Notes: a model not told the origin generated them from the letters alone. A DNA stretch of 64,000 nt from Joostella atrarenae (GCF_021764745.1 NZ_JAETXX010000011.1:62001-126000); one strand, 5' to 3'; shown: positions 50,839 to 59,777, counted from the first letter of the stretch. Translations and numbers: made by a program.

Positions 50839-52844
50839 GACAATTGCAATACGATTGTTTGATTCGACTCTATTTTTTGTCCTCCTTTTATAGACTGACT
50901 TTTTACTTTACCTACACCACTTCCTTCAACCTTAACACGCACTCCTAAATTCTCTAAAATAGAAACTGCATCCATTCCACTCATTCCCTCTACATTTGGA
51001 ATTAAATTATTACGCTTTTTTACTTTTGCGTAATAAGACTTGTAATCTTTTTCTGTTTTATCACTCTCTTCATTAAGTTCTTCGATAGTATCTATTAATG
51101 GAGAGTTTGTATATATTTTCTGAGCTACACTTTTAAATACTGGACCTGAAACATCTGCTCCATAATACCCTACACTTTTATCAGGATTATGAACTACTAC
51201 AATACAAGAATATTTAGGCTTATCAGCAGGAAAATACCCCACAAAACTTGAGATATAATTCATTTTACTTTTATCAGCATAATCCTTTTGAGCAGTTCCC
51301 GTTTTTCCAGCCATTGAAAAATTAGGGGAATACAATCCATGACCTGTACCATGTTTATCTTCCACCACATTTTTAAGCATAGCCTGAACTTTAGAAATAG
51401 TTTCTTTTGAACAAACAGAAGGATTGATAACATCTTTATCGAACTTATAAATAACCTTATCCCACTCCCTAACTTCCTTTATTAGACGAGGCTTCACCAT
51501 TTCTCCTCCATTTGCCACCGCATTATAAAAAGTAAGCGTTTGCAAAGGTGTAAGCGAAACTCCATAACCATAAGCCATCCATTGTAGAGCAATTCCACTC
51601 CAACGACTCTTATCATTTGGATGTGGTATAATTGGACTTCCTTCTCCTTTAATCGACATTCCTAGTTTTTCATTAAGCCCCATATTGTAAATTCTATTTA
51701 CAAACTTCTCTGGTTGGTCTTTATAAAACTTATCGATTATCTTTACAATACCTACATTCGAAGAACGCTCCAACACTTCAGAAACAGTTATTTTACCATA
51801 ACCACCTCTTTTAGAGTCACGCACTTTTTTTCCGTAGAAAGAAATAATTCCATTTTCAGTATCAATAACATCACTTGTATCTACAGCCTTATCTTCTAAA
51901 GCTGCAATCATAGACATTAATTTAAATGTAGAACCAGGCTCGTGAGATTCACCAATTGCATAATTTAATCGCTCATAATAAGCGCCACCATTCGTTCTTC
52001 CTAAATTAGAAATTGCCTTTATTTCTCCAGTAGCCACTTCCATAACTACCACCGAACCATGATCGGCTTTATATTTCTCTAATTGCTTTAAAAGCGCATG
52101 ATGTGCAATATCTTGGATATTCACATTAATAGTAGAAACTACATCATAGCCATCTTTAGGCTCAATCTCGTTATAATCTGTAATAGGCTTCCATTGCCCT
52201 TTTGCTATTTTTTGCTTCAACCTATGCCCTTCAGTTCCTCTTAAATAATCACCAAAAGCACCTTCCAAACCTACTCTCGTATAATAACCTTTATCGTCAA
52301 CACGCTCATAACCAACACTACGATGCGCCATTCCTCCCAAAGGATATTCACGTTTTGTTTCCTGCTCCACAATAACGCCTCCTTTATAAGGACCTAGATT
52401 AAAAAGTGGGAAATTTTTAATACGCACATATTCTGTATAACCAACGTTTTTAGCTATTAGTAAATACCTATTCTTATTGGCTCTAGCTTTTCGTAATAAA
52501 TTTGAATAATATGAGGAAGATCTCCCCAACGCAACAGATAAAGAGTCCGAAAGTGGCTTTATATGCTCTTCAAAGACTTTATGTTGAGGCGTGATAGCAT
52601 CAAAACGAATATCATATTTAGTAACAGATGTAGCCAACAAACTACCATCATCCGAATACAAATTCCCCCTTTTAGGTTCTATTGTAAAGTTTTTGACAGT
52701 ACGCTGCTCCGCAAGTTCTCTATATTTTTCCCCGTCTACTACTTGGATGGTAACAAGCTTTACCACTATAGCCAACGCAAAGAAAAACATACATCCTGCA
52801 ACGAAATACAAACGGCTTAATATGTTTTTATCAGTTATCGGCAT
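50835..52844 (-). CDS. ftsI: Penicillin-binding protein FtsI (septal transpeptidase) with PASTA domain
   Basis: A 669-residue class B PBP. One membrane anchor (about 10-28), a PBP dimerisation domain, and the transpeptidase with STFK (in SHEPGSTFKLM), SSN (in ERSSNVGIVKI) and KTGT (in MAGKTGTAQK). The C-terminus (about 612-669) is a PASTA domain (LIPNVEGMSGMDAVSILENL), found in Bacteroidota and Firmicutes versions but not in E. coli FtsI. Confidence 0.95.
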   Translation of the reverse strand: MPITDKNILSRLYFVAGCMFFFALAIVVKLVTIQVVDGEKYRELAEQRTVKNFTIEPKRGNLYSDDGSLLATSVTKYDIRFDAITPQHKVFEEHIKPLSDSLSVALGRSSSYYSNLLRKARANKNRYLLIAKNVGYTEYVRIKNFPLFNLGPYKGGVIVEQETKREYPLGGMAHRSVGYERVDDKGYYTRVGLEGAFGDYLRGTEGHRLKQKIAKGQWKPITDYNEIEPKDGYDVVSTINVNIQDIAHHALLKQLEKYKADHGSVVVMEVATGEIKAISNLGRTNGGAYYERLNYAIGESHEPGSTFKLMSMIAALEDKAVDTSDVIDTENGIISFYGKKVRDSKRGGYGKITVSEVLERSSNVGIVKIIDKFYKDQPEKFVNRIYNMGLNEKLGMSIKGEGSPIIPHPNDKSRWSGIALQWMAYGYGVSLTPLQTLTFYNAVANGGEMVKPRLIKEVREWDKVIYKFDKDVINPSVCSKETISKVQAMLKNVVEDKHGTGHGLYSPNFSMAGKTGTAQKDYADKSKMNYISSFVGYFPADKPKYSCIVVVHNPDKSVGYYGADVSGPVFKSVAQKIYTNSPLIDTIEELNEESDKTEKDYKSYYAKVKKRNNLIPNVEGMSGMDAVSILENLGVRVKVEGSGVGKVKSQSIKGGQKIESNQTIVLQLS

Positions 52845-52847
52845 TTT

Positions 52848-53165
52848 TTACTTTTTATGAGCTACCATTATCTTTTTTGGCGGGATTAGCGAGGGTTTTA
52901 ATCCCGAAGATGCTACTTGATTTGTAACATTCGACTCCAATTTTACTTGTTGTACTTTAGTTCTTACATCTACAAATTCACTTCTTAACTCTAAAACTTC
53001 ATTATTAATTCTTGCTAAATCATGCACCTTTTTATCGGCATGATGCGCACTAGATATCATTACTACTGCTAAAATTGATATAAAGAGTATGAACCTCCAG
53101 TTTTTAATCGAATCTTCATTTACCAGAAATCCTCCTTTTAATAAATCTAAAATTCCTTTCTTCAT
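52848..53165 (-). CDS. FtsL-like cell division protein
   Basis: A 105-residue bitopic protein: cytoplasmic N-terminus with basic residues, one membrane helix (about 26-41, FILFISILAVVMISSA) and a short helical periplasmic part (HDLARINNEVLELRSEFVDV) suited to a coiled coil. Sequence identity to known FtsL is not evident; the call rests on topology and on its place between rsmH and ftsI, three bases before the latter. Confidence 0.8.
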   Translation of the reverse strand: MKKGILDLLKGGFLVNEDSIKNWRFILFISILAVVMISSAHHADKKVHDLARINNEVLELRSEFVDVRTKVQQVKLESNVTNQVASSGLKPSLIPPKKIMVAHKK

Positions 53166-53172
53166 AACACTC

Positions 53173-54081
53173 CTACAACTTTTCTGCTATCCTCAATTTT
53201 GCGCTTCGCGCTCTATTATTCTGTTTTATCTCTTCTGAAGTTGGAACAATCAATCCACCTACTTTTTTAAGAGGTACATTTATGTTTCCATAGAAATCCT
53301 TTTCAGGCTCTCCTTCAAATTTTCCGCTTCTTATAAATCTTTTAACCAATCTATCTTCTAAAGAATGGTAACTTATTAAACTTATTCGCCCTCCTTCTTT
53401 TAACAATTCTGGAGTTTGAAGTAAAAACTCTTTTAACACCTCTACTTCTTGATTCACCTCTATTCTTATAGCCTGATAAATCTGAGCTAAAATTTTATGC
53501 TCCTTATGTTGAGGTAAGAATTTTCTTATTGCCGACTTTAATTCTTCTGAAGTTTTTATAGGAGCCTCCGCTCTTTTCTCTACAATAGCTTTTGCCAAAG
53601 AACCTGCATTTCTCAACTCTCCATACAAACCAAAAACTTCTTTCAAAGCATTCTCTTCATAATCATTAACCACTTCATAAGCAGAAAGATGATTTTTCTT
53701 ACTCATCCTCATATCTAAATCAGCCTCAAAACGAGTAGAAAAACCACGTTCAGCAACATCAAATTGATGAGAAGAAACTCCAAAATCACCCAATATCCCA
53801 TCAACTTCTTTTACTCCATAGAATTTCAAAAAACGTTTTATAAACCTAAAATTCTCTTCTATCAATGTAAACCTTGGATCTCCTAAAGCATTATCCACCG
53901 CATCTTCATCTTGATCGAATGCATATAATTTACCGTTAGGCCCCAACCTTTTTAAAATCTCTTTGGAATGCCCTCCACCACCAAAAGTGACATCAACATA
54001 CACACCATCTTCTTTTATAGCCAAACCATCTACGGTCTCTTTCAGCAACACTGGATTATGATATTCCATCTTCTTCTTCAT
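53173..54081 (-). CDS. rsmH: 16S rRNA m4C1402 methyltransferase RsmH
   Basis: A 302-residue methyltransferase. N-terminal YHNPVLLKETVDG, SAM motif VDVTFGGGGHSKEIL (about 29-43), FDQDEDAV, GILGDFGVSSHQFD and C-terminal ISYHSLEDRLVKRFIRSG with NNRARSAKLRIAEK. Length is normal. Its start overlaps the end of mraZ by up to 26 bases. Confidence 0.97.
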   Translation of the reverse strand: MKKKMEYHNPVLLKETVDGLAIKEDGVYVDVTFGGGGHSKEILKRLGPNGKLYAFDQDEDAVDNALGDPRFTLIEENFRFIKRFLKFYGVKEVDGILGDFGVSSHQFDVAERGFSTRFEADLDMRMSKKNHLSAYEVVNDYEENALKEVFGLYGELRNAGSLAKAIVEKRAEAPIKTSEELKSAIRKFLPQHKEHKILAQIYQAIRIEVNQEVEVLKEFLLQTPELLKEGGRISLISYHSLEDRLVKRFIRSGKFEGEPEKDFYGNINVPLKKVGGLIVPTSEEIKQNNRARSAKLRIAEKL

Positions 54082-54535
54082 TTAATTCAAAACCACCCAT
54101 TACATCTTCCGCTAGATCAGAAAAAGAATCCGCTCCATCATCCAATACATCATAATACTTCTGCTTATCCCAAACCTCAATTCTGTCTATCGATTCCGAA
54201 AGCACAATTTCTTTTGCTATACCCGCAAACGTTATTAGATTTTTTGGAATAGACAACCTTCCACTAGCATCGATTTCTACCACACGAACCCCCGCAGTAA
54301 ACTGACGGATGAAATCATTATTTTTCTTAACAAAACGATTTAATTTCCCAATTTGCTTCATTTCTTTTTCCCATGCCCCCATTGTATAAATTTCTAGGCA
54401 TTTTTGAAAAATAGAGCGCTTTAACACCAAACCGTCCTTTAAAACGGGTGCTAATTTGGCACGCAAACTAGACGGCACCATTATGCGCCCCTTGCTATCT
54501 GCCTTACACTCATACTCTTCTGAAAACTGGATCAA
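54056..54535 (-). CDS. mraZ: Transcriptional regulator MraZ
   Basis: A 159-residue protein with two SpoVT/AbrB-like half domains: YECKADSKGRIMVPSSLR (about 8-25) and VEIDASGRLSIPKNLITF (about 84-101), each with the DSKGR/DASGR turn. MraZ represses the dcw operon by binding direct repeats before its own gene. The start is TTG at 54535; the next Met lies inside the first DNA-binding motif, so it cannot be the start. Promoter and operator are immediately upstream. Confidence 0.95.
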   Translation of the reverse strand: MIQFSEEYECKADSKGRIMVPSSLRAKLAPVLKDGLVLKRSIFQKCLEIYTMGAWEKEMKQIGKLNRFVKKNNDFIRQFTAGVRVVEIDASGRLSIPKNLITFAGIAKEIVLSESIDRIEVWDKQKYYDVLDDGADSFSDLAEDVMGGFELNEEEDGIS

Positions 54536-54562
54536 CTAAATTATTTTAAGTTGTTAATTCTT

Positions 54563-54570
54563 CAAATATA
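54563..54570 (-). promoter_or_regulatory. -7 box of the dcw operon promoter
   Basis: The minus strand reads TATATTTG, an exact TAnnTTTG match, 28 bases before the mraZ start and about ten bases after the last MraZ repeat. Confidence 0.7.
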
Positions 54571-54576
54571 GCCAAT

Positions 54577-54616
54577 TTTTTACCACTTTTTACCACTTTT
54601 TGTCACTTTTTACCAC
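54577..54616 (-). promoter_or_regulatory. Probable MraZ operator: four 10-bp direct repeats
   Basis: On the minus strand, GTGGTAAAAA, GTGACAAAAA, GTGGTAAAAA, GTGGTAAAAA follow each other with an exact 10-bp period (GTGGTA cores at 54616, 54596 and 54586; GTGACA at 54606, one degenerate unit). Known MraZ sites are short GTGG-containing direct repeats with 10-bp spacing, for example AAAAGTG[G/T] in mycoplasmas. The array covers the -33 region, so binding should block RNA polymerase. Confidence 0.8.
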
Positions 54617-54824
54617 ATTGTTAATAAATTATACCCACTCCCACGCAAACAGCAGTAAATCCAATAGTTATAAAATTGTTAATAACCTTAAAGTTGATAT
54701 TTAAACCAGGAAAAACCCTAATTTTGCCCTTTTTAGAAGATCAAATATTTGCATCGCATAGAAATGGTTTATTATACGTTCGAAATGCCTATATTTGTTT
54801 CCCAAGAAATGTAACAAACCCTTA

Positions 54825-55589
54825 ATGGTACACGATTTAAAGAAGGAAGGTAAATTTACTTATTTAGAGGTTGGAGAAGGAACCCCCATTATTGTCCTAC
54901 ACGGATTGATGGGAGGATTGAGCAATTTTAATAACGTCGCCGATTACTTTTCAACTCGCGGGTACAAAGTTTTAATACCCGAATTACCGATATATAACAT
55001 GTCTTTATTAAAGACAAATGTTAAAAGTTTTGCAAACTATTTAGAGAAATTCATTGATCATAAAGATTTAAACGATGTGATTTTACTTGGAAACTCCTTA
55101 GGTGGACACATCGGTCTTTTACACACAAAGCTATACCCAAAAAGAACCAAAGCGTTGGTTATTACTGGAAGTTCTGGATTGTATGAAAATGCAATGGGAG
55201 ACGGTTACCCAAAAAGAGGTGACTACGAATTTATCAAAAAGAAAAGTCAGGATGTTTTTTACGATCCTAAAGTAGCTACCAAAGAAATTGTAGACGAGGT
55301 ATTTGCTACCGTAAACGATCGTAATAAATTAATTAAAACCTTAGCCATTGCAAAGAGCGCTATTCGTCATAATATGGCGAAAGACTTACCGCATATGCTT
55401 ACTCCTACATGTATAATCTGGGGTGAGGATGACTCTGTAACACCTCCTACTGTAGCTAAAGAATTTCATGAACTTCTTCCAGATTCAAACTTATTTTGGA
55501 TTGAGAAATGTGGGCACGCTCCAATGATGGAACACCCTGACCAATTCAATACAATTTTGGAAGACTGGTTAAACGAGCGAAAATTTTAA
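54825..55589 (+). CDS. Alpha/beta hydrolase
   Basis: Start taken at ATG 54825; the frame runs back to a TTG at 54795, but that lies inside the -7 box TATATTTG (54790-54797). The 254-residue enzyme has the oxyanion segment LHGLMGGLSNF, the nucleophile elbow LLGNSLGGHIG (Ser), an acid in WGEDDSVTPP and the final His in KCGHAPMMEHP. Substrate unknown. It precedes engB by 15 bases in the same direction, an arrangement I recall in other Flavobacteriaceae. Confidence 0.9.
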   Translation: MVHDLKKEGKFTYLEVGEGTPIIVLHGLMGGLSNFNNVADYFSTRGYKVLIPELPIYNMSLLKTNVKSFANYLEKFIDHKDLNDVILLGNSLGGHIGLLHTKLYPKRTKALVITGSSGLYENAMGDGYPKRGDYEFIKKKSQDVFYDPKVATKEIVDEVFATVNDRNKLIKTLAIAKSAIRHNMAKDLPHMLTPTCIIWGEDDSVTPPTVAKEFHELLPDSNLFWIEKCGHAPMMEHPDQFNTILEDWLNERKF

Positions 55590-55604
55590 AACAACAATAG
55601 AACT

Positions 55605-56216
55605 ATGCAAGTCAAATCCGCCACTTTTATCATAAGTAATTCGGATGTTTCAAAATGCCCTAACGAGCCATTACCTGAATATGCGTTTATAGGAAGATCT
55701 AATGTTGGAAAATCTTCGCTTATCAATATGCTTACCGACCGTAAGCATTTAGCTAAAATATCTGGAAAACCAGGAAAGACACAACTTATAAATCATTTTA
55801 AGATCAATGAAAATTGGTTTTTAGTAGATTTACCAGGCTATGGATATGCCAAAGTTTCTAAGAAAACTAAAAATACATTTCAGAAATTTATAACCAAGTA
55901 TTTCGAAGAAAGACAGCAATTGGTTTCTGCTTTTGTTTTGATAGACATAAGACATGAACCTCAAAAAATAGATATGGAATTTATGGAATGGCTTGGAGAA
56001 CATCAGATTCCATTTTCCATAATTTTCACTAAAGCAGATAAGCTAAAGCCTAAAGCTATAGAGCGTGATGTACAGAAATATTTAGACACGCTAACTGCAG
56101 GTGTTTGGGCGGAAGCTCCTAATCATTTTATAACCTCTTCTGCAAATGGAACTGGTAAAGATGAACTTCTTGAATATATAGACACTATTAATCAAGAGTT
56201 TTACAAGCAAAAATAA
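55605..56216 (+). CDS. engB: Ribosome biogenesis GTPase EngB (YsxC/YihA)
   Basis: A 203-residue TrmE-Era-EngA-EngB-Septin family GTPase needed for 50S assembly. G1 is FIGRSNVGKSSLINML, G2 is the KPGKTQLINHF segment, G3 LVDLPGYGYAKV, G4 IIFTKADKLK and G5 ITSSANGTG. Length is typical. Likely co-transcribed with the hydrolase. Confidence 0.96.
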   Translation: MQVKSATFIISNSDVSKCPNEPLPEYAFIGRSNVGKSSLINMLTDRKHLAKISGKPGKTQLINHFKINENWFLVDLPGYGYAKVSKKTKNTFQKFITKYFEERQQLVSAFVLIDIRHEPQKIDMEFMEWLGEHQIPFSIIFTKADKLKPKAIERDVQKYLDTLTAGVWAEAPNHFITSSANGTGKDELLEYIDTINQEFYKQK

Positions 56217-56292
56217 GCTAAGTGTTGTACTAACTCTTCACGTATTCACAAACACAAATCTTTATGTACCTCTATTATAAAAGTAGGCGGTT

Positions 56293-56667
56293 TTAAGTTG
56301 CTAGAAGGTTCTCTTTTATAGTTTCAATCAAAGACTCAACTGTAGAGTTAGCTGCAATCTGATCTGAGGTCAAGAATATTTTAGGAGAGGAATTCTCTTC
56401 TTTTATAAGGACTAGTGGTAATTTGTGCGCTGCTAGAAACTCAGGATACCTCTCGTTAAGATGCTCCTTATATAAAAATTCCATCGCAACATTATTATTT
56501 GTCCTAAAAGAACGCCACACTTCCTTTTCTTTAAAGTTACCATGAGTAAGTTTACAAAGGCTGCAAGCATAGGTATTTGGACTCACAATTTTGTGAGCAG
56601 CATCAAAAAGCCCATTAACCAAACCTGCCTTTGCATTATAAACAAAAAGAAGTGTAGGCTTGCTCAT
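56293..56667 (-). CDS. Hypothetical thiol-motif protein downstream of gldC
   Basis: A 124-residue cytoplasmic protein with a CSLC motif (TYACSLCKLTHG, about residues 33-44) after PTLLFVYNAKAGLVNGLFDA. I do not know a function; homologues in flavobacteria are sometimes labelled GTPase, but no GTP-binding motif is present. The motif could bind metal or take part in thiol exchange. Its start overlaps the gldC stop by one base, so it belongs to the gldB-gldC operon. Confidence 0.75.
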   Translation of the reverse strand: MSKPTLLFVYNAKAGLVNGLFDAAHKIVSPNTYACSLCKLTHGNFKEKEVWRSFRTNNNVAMEFLYKEHLNERYPEFLAAHKLPLVLIKEENSSPKIFLTSDQIAANSTVESLIETIKENLLAT

Positions 56668-57002
56668 TATTTTTTAAGCTCTAATTTTTCAGCAAAATAA
56701 TCACAAAAATCACGCATTGTAGCTGTCATTTTTTCGTCTTGAGTTGCACGATTAAAAGTATCACTCAAAGAAACTAACGTTTGATGCATGAATTTCTTCA
56801 TCTCATCTACAGGCATATCTTTTGTCCAAAGATCAATCTTTAAAGTTTCTTGTTTTTCACTATCCCATACAGATAACAAAAATGCTTTTGCTTTTTCATT
56901 TTCTACACCACCATCTTTTGCTGTCCAACGCAACTTTTCTGGAACTCTATTCTCGTCTAACTCTATATTTAGATTAATGTCTGAGCTATAAGTTTTAGCC
57001 AT
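56667..57002 (-). CDS. gldC: Gliding motility protein GldC
   Basis: A 111-residue soluble protein starting MAKTYSSDINLNIELDENRV, then KLRWTAKDGG and a helical C-terminus (EMKKFMHQTLVSLSDTFNRA), matching GldC of flavobacteria. GldC assists gliding but is not strictly needed; its molecular role is unknown. Overlaps gldB by one base. Confidence 0.9.
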   Translation of the reverse strand: MAKTYSSDINLNIELDENRVPEKLRWTAKDGGVENEKAKAFLLSVWDSEKQETLKIDLWTKDMPVDEMKKFMHQTLVSLSDTFNRATQDEKMTATMRDFCDYFAEKLELKK

Positions 57003-57964
57003 TACTTTTCTGGTTTATATCTTGATTTATTAAAAATTTCTTCTGCTGAAGTGTTCAGCATTTGCTGCAAAGATACTTCATTATTTTGCATATAAGAAGC
57101 CACTATTTGCCAACCTATAAATTGACCAATTCTCCCTGGAGAATCTCCATCTATTTCTAGGTAAAACTTAGAAAAAGGAGCCGGATTGATAAAACGCTCC
57201 CCTAGTTTAGCATCTGTAGAAAAAAGCAATTCTTTTTCTATAAAATAACGCCATACATAATTTTCATTTGCAAGCGCCCAATCATATTCATCAATAGTAT
57301 ATCCTATTATATTGTTTTTTTCAGCTGAAGGAATAAATAGGTCTATTAGATAATAAAGTTTTCCATATTGAATCAACTCACCAAGAAATGTTCTATCCTT
57401 GGGAGCTGCGATTTTACTTCTTCCGATCGTTTTAGCAACGTCAATTGGTATTTGAGTTGCCGTGAAATTCTTCTTAATATATTGTTGGATTCCGCCATAA
57501 TATCTATGGTCACTTCCTAAATAATTATCCAAACCTATCAACATCAAACTATCTGCATAAATTACCCTGTTTTTATAATCTACATCAGAAATTACAGTGA
57601 TAATTTTAGGAGCTTTAAAATCCTTGAAATAATATTTAACATGTTGAAAGACCGATTTTATCTGCGATGTATCTGTCTCAAAATCGTTATATTTTAAACG
57701 GATTTCATTATAAACATCTTGATGTAAAGAATCGTTCATTCTAGCAACCCAAACACTGTCTGGATATTCAGCTGGAAATAAATAAGGAAATTCCTTTTTT
57801 AAAGCACCTAGGTCACTTTTATCAGCATTTGCAAAAGCCTTATCAAACCTAACTATCTTAGCTTGAGTATCAATTTTTGATATTTCATCTTCCAATCTAT
57901 CCGCCTTAGAGCAACTAATTAACGAAATGACAATAAGAAAGCAATAAAATTTATTCATATGCAT
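57002..57964 (-). CDS. gldB: Gliding motility lipoprotein GldB
   Basis: A 320-residue lipoprotein (FLIVISLISC, Cys18 counted from the first ATG; a second ATG is two codons on). Features such as KIVRFDKAFANADKSD, EFPYLFPAEYPDSVWVARM and FIGWQIVASYMQNN fit GldB, an essential gliding protein related to HSP90-type or DUF2268 metalloprotease-like folds. The gldB-gldC pair beside nadE is the arrangement known from Flavobacterium johnsoniae. Promoter box at 58026-58033. Confidence 0.92.
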   Translation of the reverse strand: MHMNKFYCFLIVISLISCSKADRLEDEISKIDTQAKIVRFDKAFANADKSDLGALKKEFPYLFPAEYPDSVWVARMNDSLHQDVYNEIRLKYNDFETDTSQIKSVFQHVKYYFKDFKAPKIITVISDVDYKNRVIYADSLMLIGLDNYLGSDHRYYGGIQQYIKKNFTATQIPIDVAKTIGRSKIAAPKDRTFLGELIQYGKLYYLIDLFIPSAEKNNIIGYTIDEYDWALANENYVWRYFIEKELLFSTDAKLGERFINPAPFSKFYLEIDGDSPGRIGQFIGWQIVASYMQNNEVSLQQMLNTSAEEIFNKSRYKPEK

Positions 57965-58025
57965 TATTTAAAAACCTTTAGCTATTATGCTTTTTAAAAA
58001 TTTAAGAATCTGTTACATTTGTTTA

Positions 58026-58033
58026 CAAAGTTA
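58026..58033 (-). promoter_or_regulatory. -7 box of the gldB-gldC operon
   Basis: The minus strand reads TAACTTTG, an exact TAnnTTTG match, 61 bases upstream of gldB. The region also serves the divergent nadE gene. Confidence 0.5.
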
Positions 58034-58124
58034 ACTGAAAGTAAAAGTTAGTCCTAAAGTTTTACTACAGATAAAAAAATTCTTTTTAATTACCTTTTGA
58101 TAACGCAATACAAAGACACAAATT

Positions 58125-58916
58125 ATGAAAACAGAAAAAATAATAGATTACATCGTTACTTGGTTAAAAGACTATGCAGAGAATGCTAACATGAAAGGTT
58201 TTGTTATCGGAATTTCTGGTGGAATAGACTCCGCAGTAACATCCACATTATGTGCTAAAACAGGTTTAGATGTACTGTGCTTAGAAATGCCAATTCATCA
58301 AGCAGAAAATCAAGTAAGCAGAGCTTTAGACCATATAGATTGGCTTCAAAAAAGCTACCCAAGTGTATTAAGTAAGCAGGTAAACTTAACTCCTGTATTT
58401 GATAGTTTGGTAGCCGCTCTTCCAAAGGTAGAAAAAGAAGAAGATCGCTTTATGGCTTTAGCAAATACTAGAGCTAGATTGCGAATGACCTCTTTGTATT
58501 ATTTCGCTGCTCAAGAAAAATACTTAGTAGCAGGAACTGGAAACAAGGTGGAAGACTTTGGTGTAGGCTTCTATACAAAATATGGTGATGGCGGTGTAGA
58601 CCTAAGTCCTATTGCAGATTTATTAAAAACTGAAGTTTACAATATTGCCAAAGTTTTAGGAATTAACCAAGCAATACAAAAAGCAGCTCCGACTGATGGT
58701 TTATGGGGAGATGACAGAACAGATGAAGATCAAATAGGAGCTTCTTACCCTGAATTAGAATGGGCAATGGAAGCTACAGATCAAGGAAAAACAGCAGCAG
58801 ATTTTGAAGGAAGAAAAAAAGAAGTCCTAACAATATATACAAGATTAAATAAAGCAAATAGACATAAAATGGATCCTATTCCTGTTTGTGAAATACCTGC
58901 TGAATTGAAAAAATAA
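58125..58916 (+). CDS. nadE: NAD+ synthase (NH3-dependent)
   Basis: A 263-residue adenylating enzyme converting deamido-NAD to NAD. The P-loop is GFVIGISGGIDSAVTSTL (SGGxDS, about residues 25-42); VAGTGNKVEDFGVGFYTKYG supplies the synthase loop and DLLKTEVYNIAKVLGI follows. No glutaminase domain, so ammonia is the nitrogen donor. Divergent from gldB. Confidence 0.96.
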   Translation: MKTEKIIDYIVTWLKDYAENANMKGFVIGISGGIDSAVTSTLCAKTGLDVLCLEMPIHQAENQVSRALDHIDWLQKSYPSVLSKQVNLTPVFDSLVAALPKVEKEEDRFMALANTRARLRMTSLYYFAAQEKYLVAGTGNKVEDFGVGFYTKYGDGGVDLSPIADLLKTEVYNIAKVLGINQAIQKAAPTDGLWGDDRTDEDQIGASYPELEWAMEATDQGKTAADFEGRKKEVLTIYTRLNKANRHKMDPIPVCEIPAELKK

Positions 58917-58945
58917 ATATATTTTTATTATTTTTTTTCTCATAG

Positions 58946-58976
58946 TTGACTTTAAAACTAATTTTTACTATATTTA
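58946..58976 (+). promoter_or_regulatory. Promoter of the response regulator gene
   Basis: TTG at 58946-58948 and TATATTTA at 58969-58976 are separated by 20 bases, the best-spaced promoter in the window apart from a final A for G. The start codon is about 100 bases downstream, leaving a long leader. Confidence 0.6.
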
Positions 58977-59079
58977 CTTACAAATTAACAAAGGATACCC
59001 CCAAAGTCGCTATGAAGTATATTAACTATTTTCTATTTTGTTGTGGCTTATTTAAAACGAACTTTAAAAAGTCTTTATT

Positions 59080-59709
59080 ATGATTAAAGTTTTAGTTGCT
59101 GATAACCACCCCATCGTTAGAATGGGCTTAGAGACAGCTTTACAAAACAATGATACTCTCGAATTTATCGGAAGTGCAAGTACTACATCTGAATTATTCA
59201 GCACGTTAACTGTTAAAAATCCGGACGTGATTCTATTAGAAATGGATATTCCTGAAGTTAATGGTATCACCGCATTAAGAAGACTTAAGAAGGATAAGAA
59301 GGATATTAAAATCCTTATATACAGTGCGCAAGCTGAAGATGTATATGCGCTAAGCACTTTAAGAGCTGGAGCTTCTGGATATGTTTCTAAATCTGCTTCT
59401 ATCGAGACCCTAATTAGTGCAATAACTAAAGTAGCAGACGGAGGTATGTTTATTACAAATGAACTAGCGCAACGCCTTGCCTTTGATGAAAGCACTAACA
59501 AACCACGAAAACTATTTAGAAAATTATCTACTCGTGAAGTGGAAGTACTTAAATTACTAGCTTCAGGAAGGAGAAATAAACAAGTTGCCGAAGAGTTAGG
59601 ACTTAATGAAAAAACAGTAAGTACTTACAAAGCTCGACTTATGAGAAAATTAAATGTTGATAATATGGTTGATATGCTACAACAAGCAAAAGCATTAGAA
59701 TTGTATTAA
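59080..59709 (+). CDS. LuxR-type response regulator with atypical receiver
   Basis: A 209-residue NarL/FixJ-type regulator: receiver (about 1-120) and a LuxR helix-turn-helix (about 145-205: LSTREVEVLKLLASGRRNKQ, VAEELGLNEKTVSTYKARLM). In the receiver the phosphoacceptor position reads Glu54 (DVILLEMDIPEVNG) in place of Asp, and the acidic pair is Asp8-Asn9 rather than Asp-Asp. Ser82 and Lys104 are kept. It may therefore act without phosphorylation. No histidine kinase gene is adjacent. Confidence 0.92.
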   Translation: MIKVLVADNHPIVRMGLETALQNNDTLEFIGSASTTSELFSTLTVKNPDVILLEMDIPEVNGITALRRLKKDKKDIKILIYSAQAEDVYALSTLRAGASGYVSKSASIETLISAITKVADGGMFITNELAQRLAFDESTNKPRKLFRKLSTREVEVLKLLASGRRNKQVAEELGLNEKTVSTYKARLMRKLNVDNMVDMLQQAKALELY

Positions 59710-59718
59710 AAAAGTATA

Positions 59719-59766
59719 TATAGCACATAAAAAAACACTCCTAGGAGTGTTTTTTTATGTGCTATA
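59719..59766. terminator. Bidirectional terminator, 48-bp perfect palindrome
   Basis: The sequence from 59719 to 59766 is a perfect inverted repeat centred on CCTAGG (TATAGCACAT at one end, ATGTGCTATA at the other) with A- and T-runs inside. It separates the convergent response regulator and dnaG genes and can stop both. Confidence 0.85.
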
Positions 59767-59777
59767 ATGAAATTTGG

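Noticed and set aside
39017-54535. Absence of murF and ddl as a deletion
   Set aside because: As I remember it, Bacteroidota dcw clusters normally lack these genes, so this is not specific to this genome.
59719-59766. 48-bp perfect palindrome as an insertion site or operator
   Set aside because: It lies between convergent genes and has A/T runs on both sides; a bidirectional terminator explains it.
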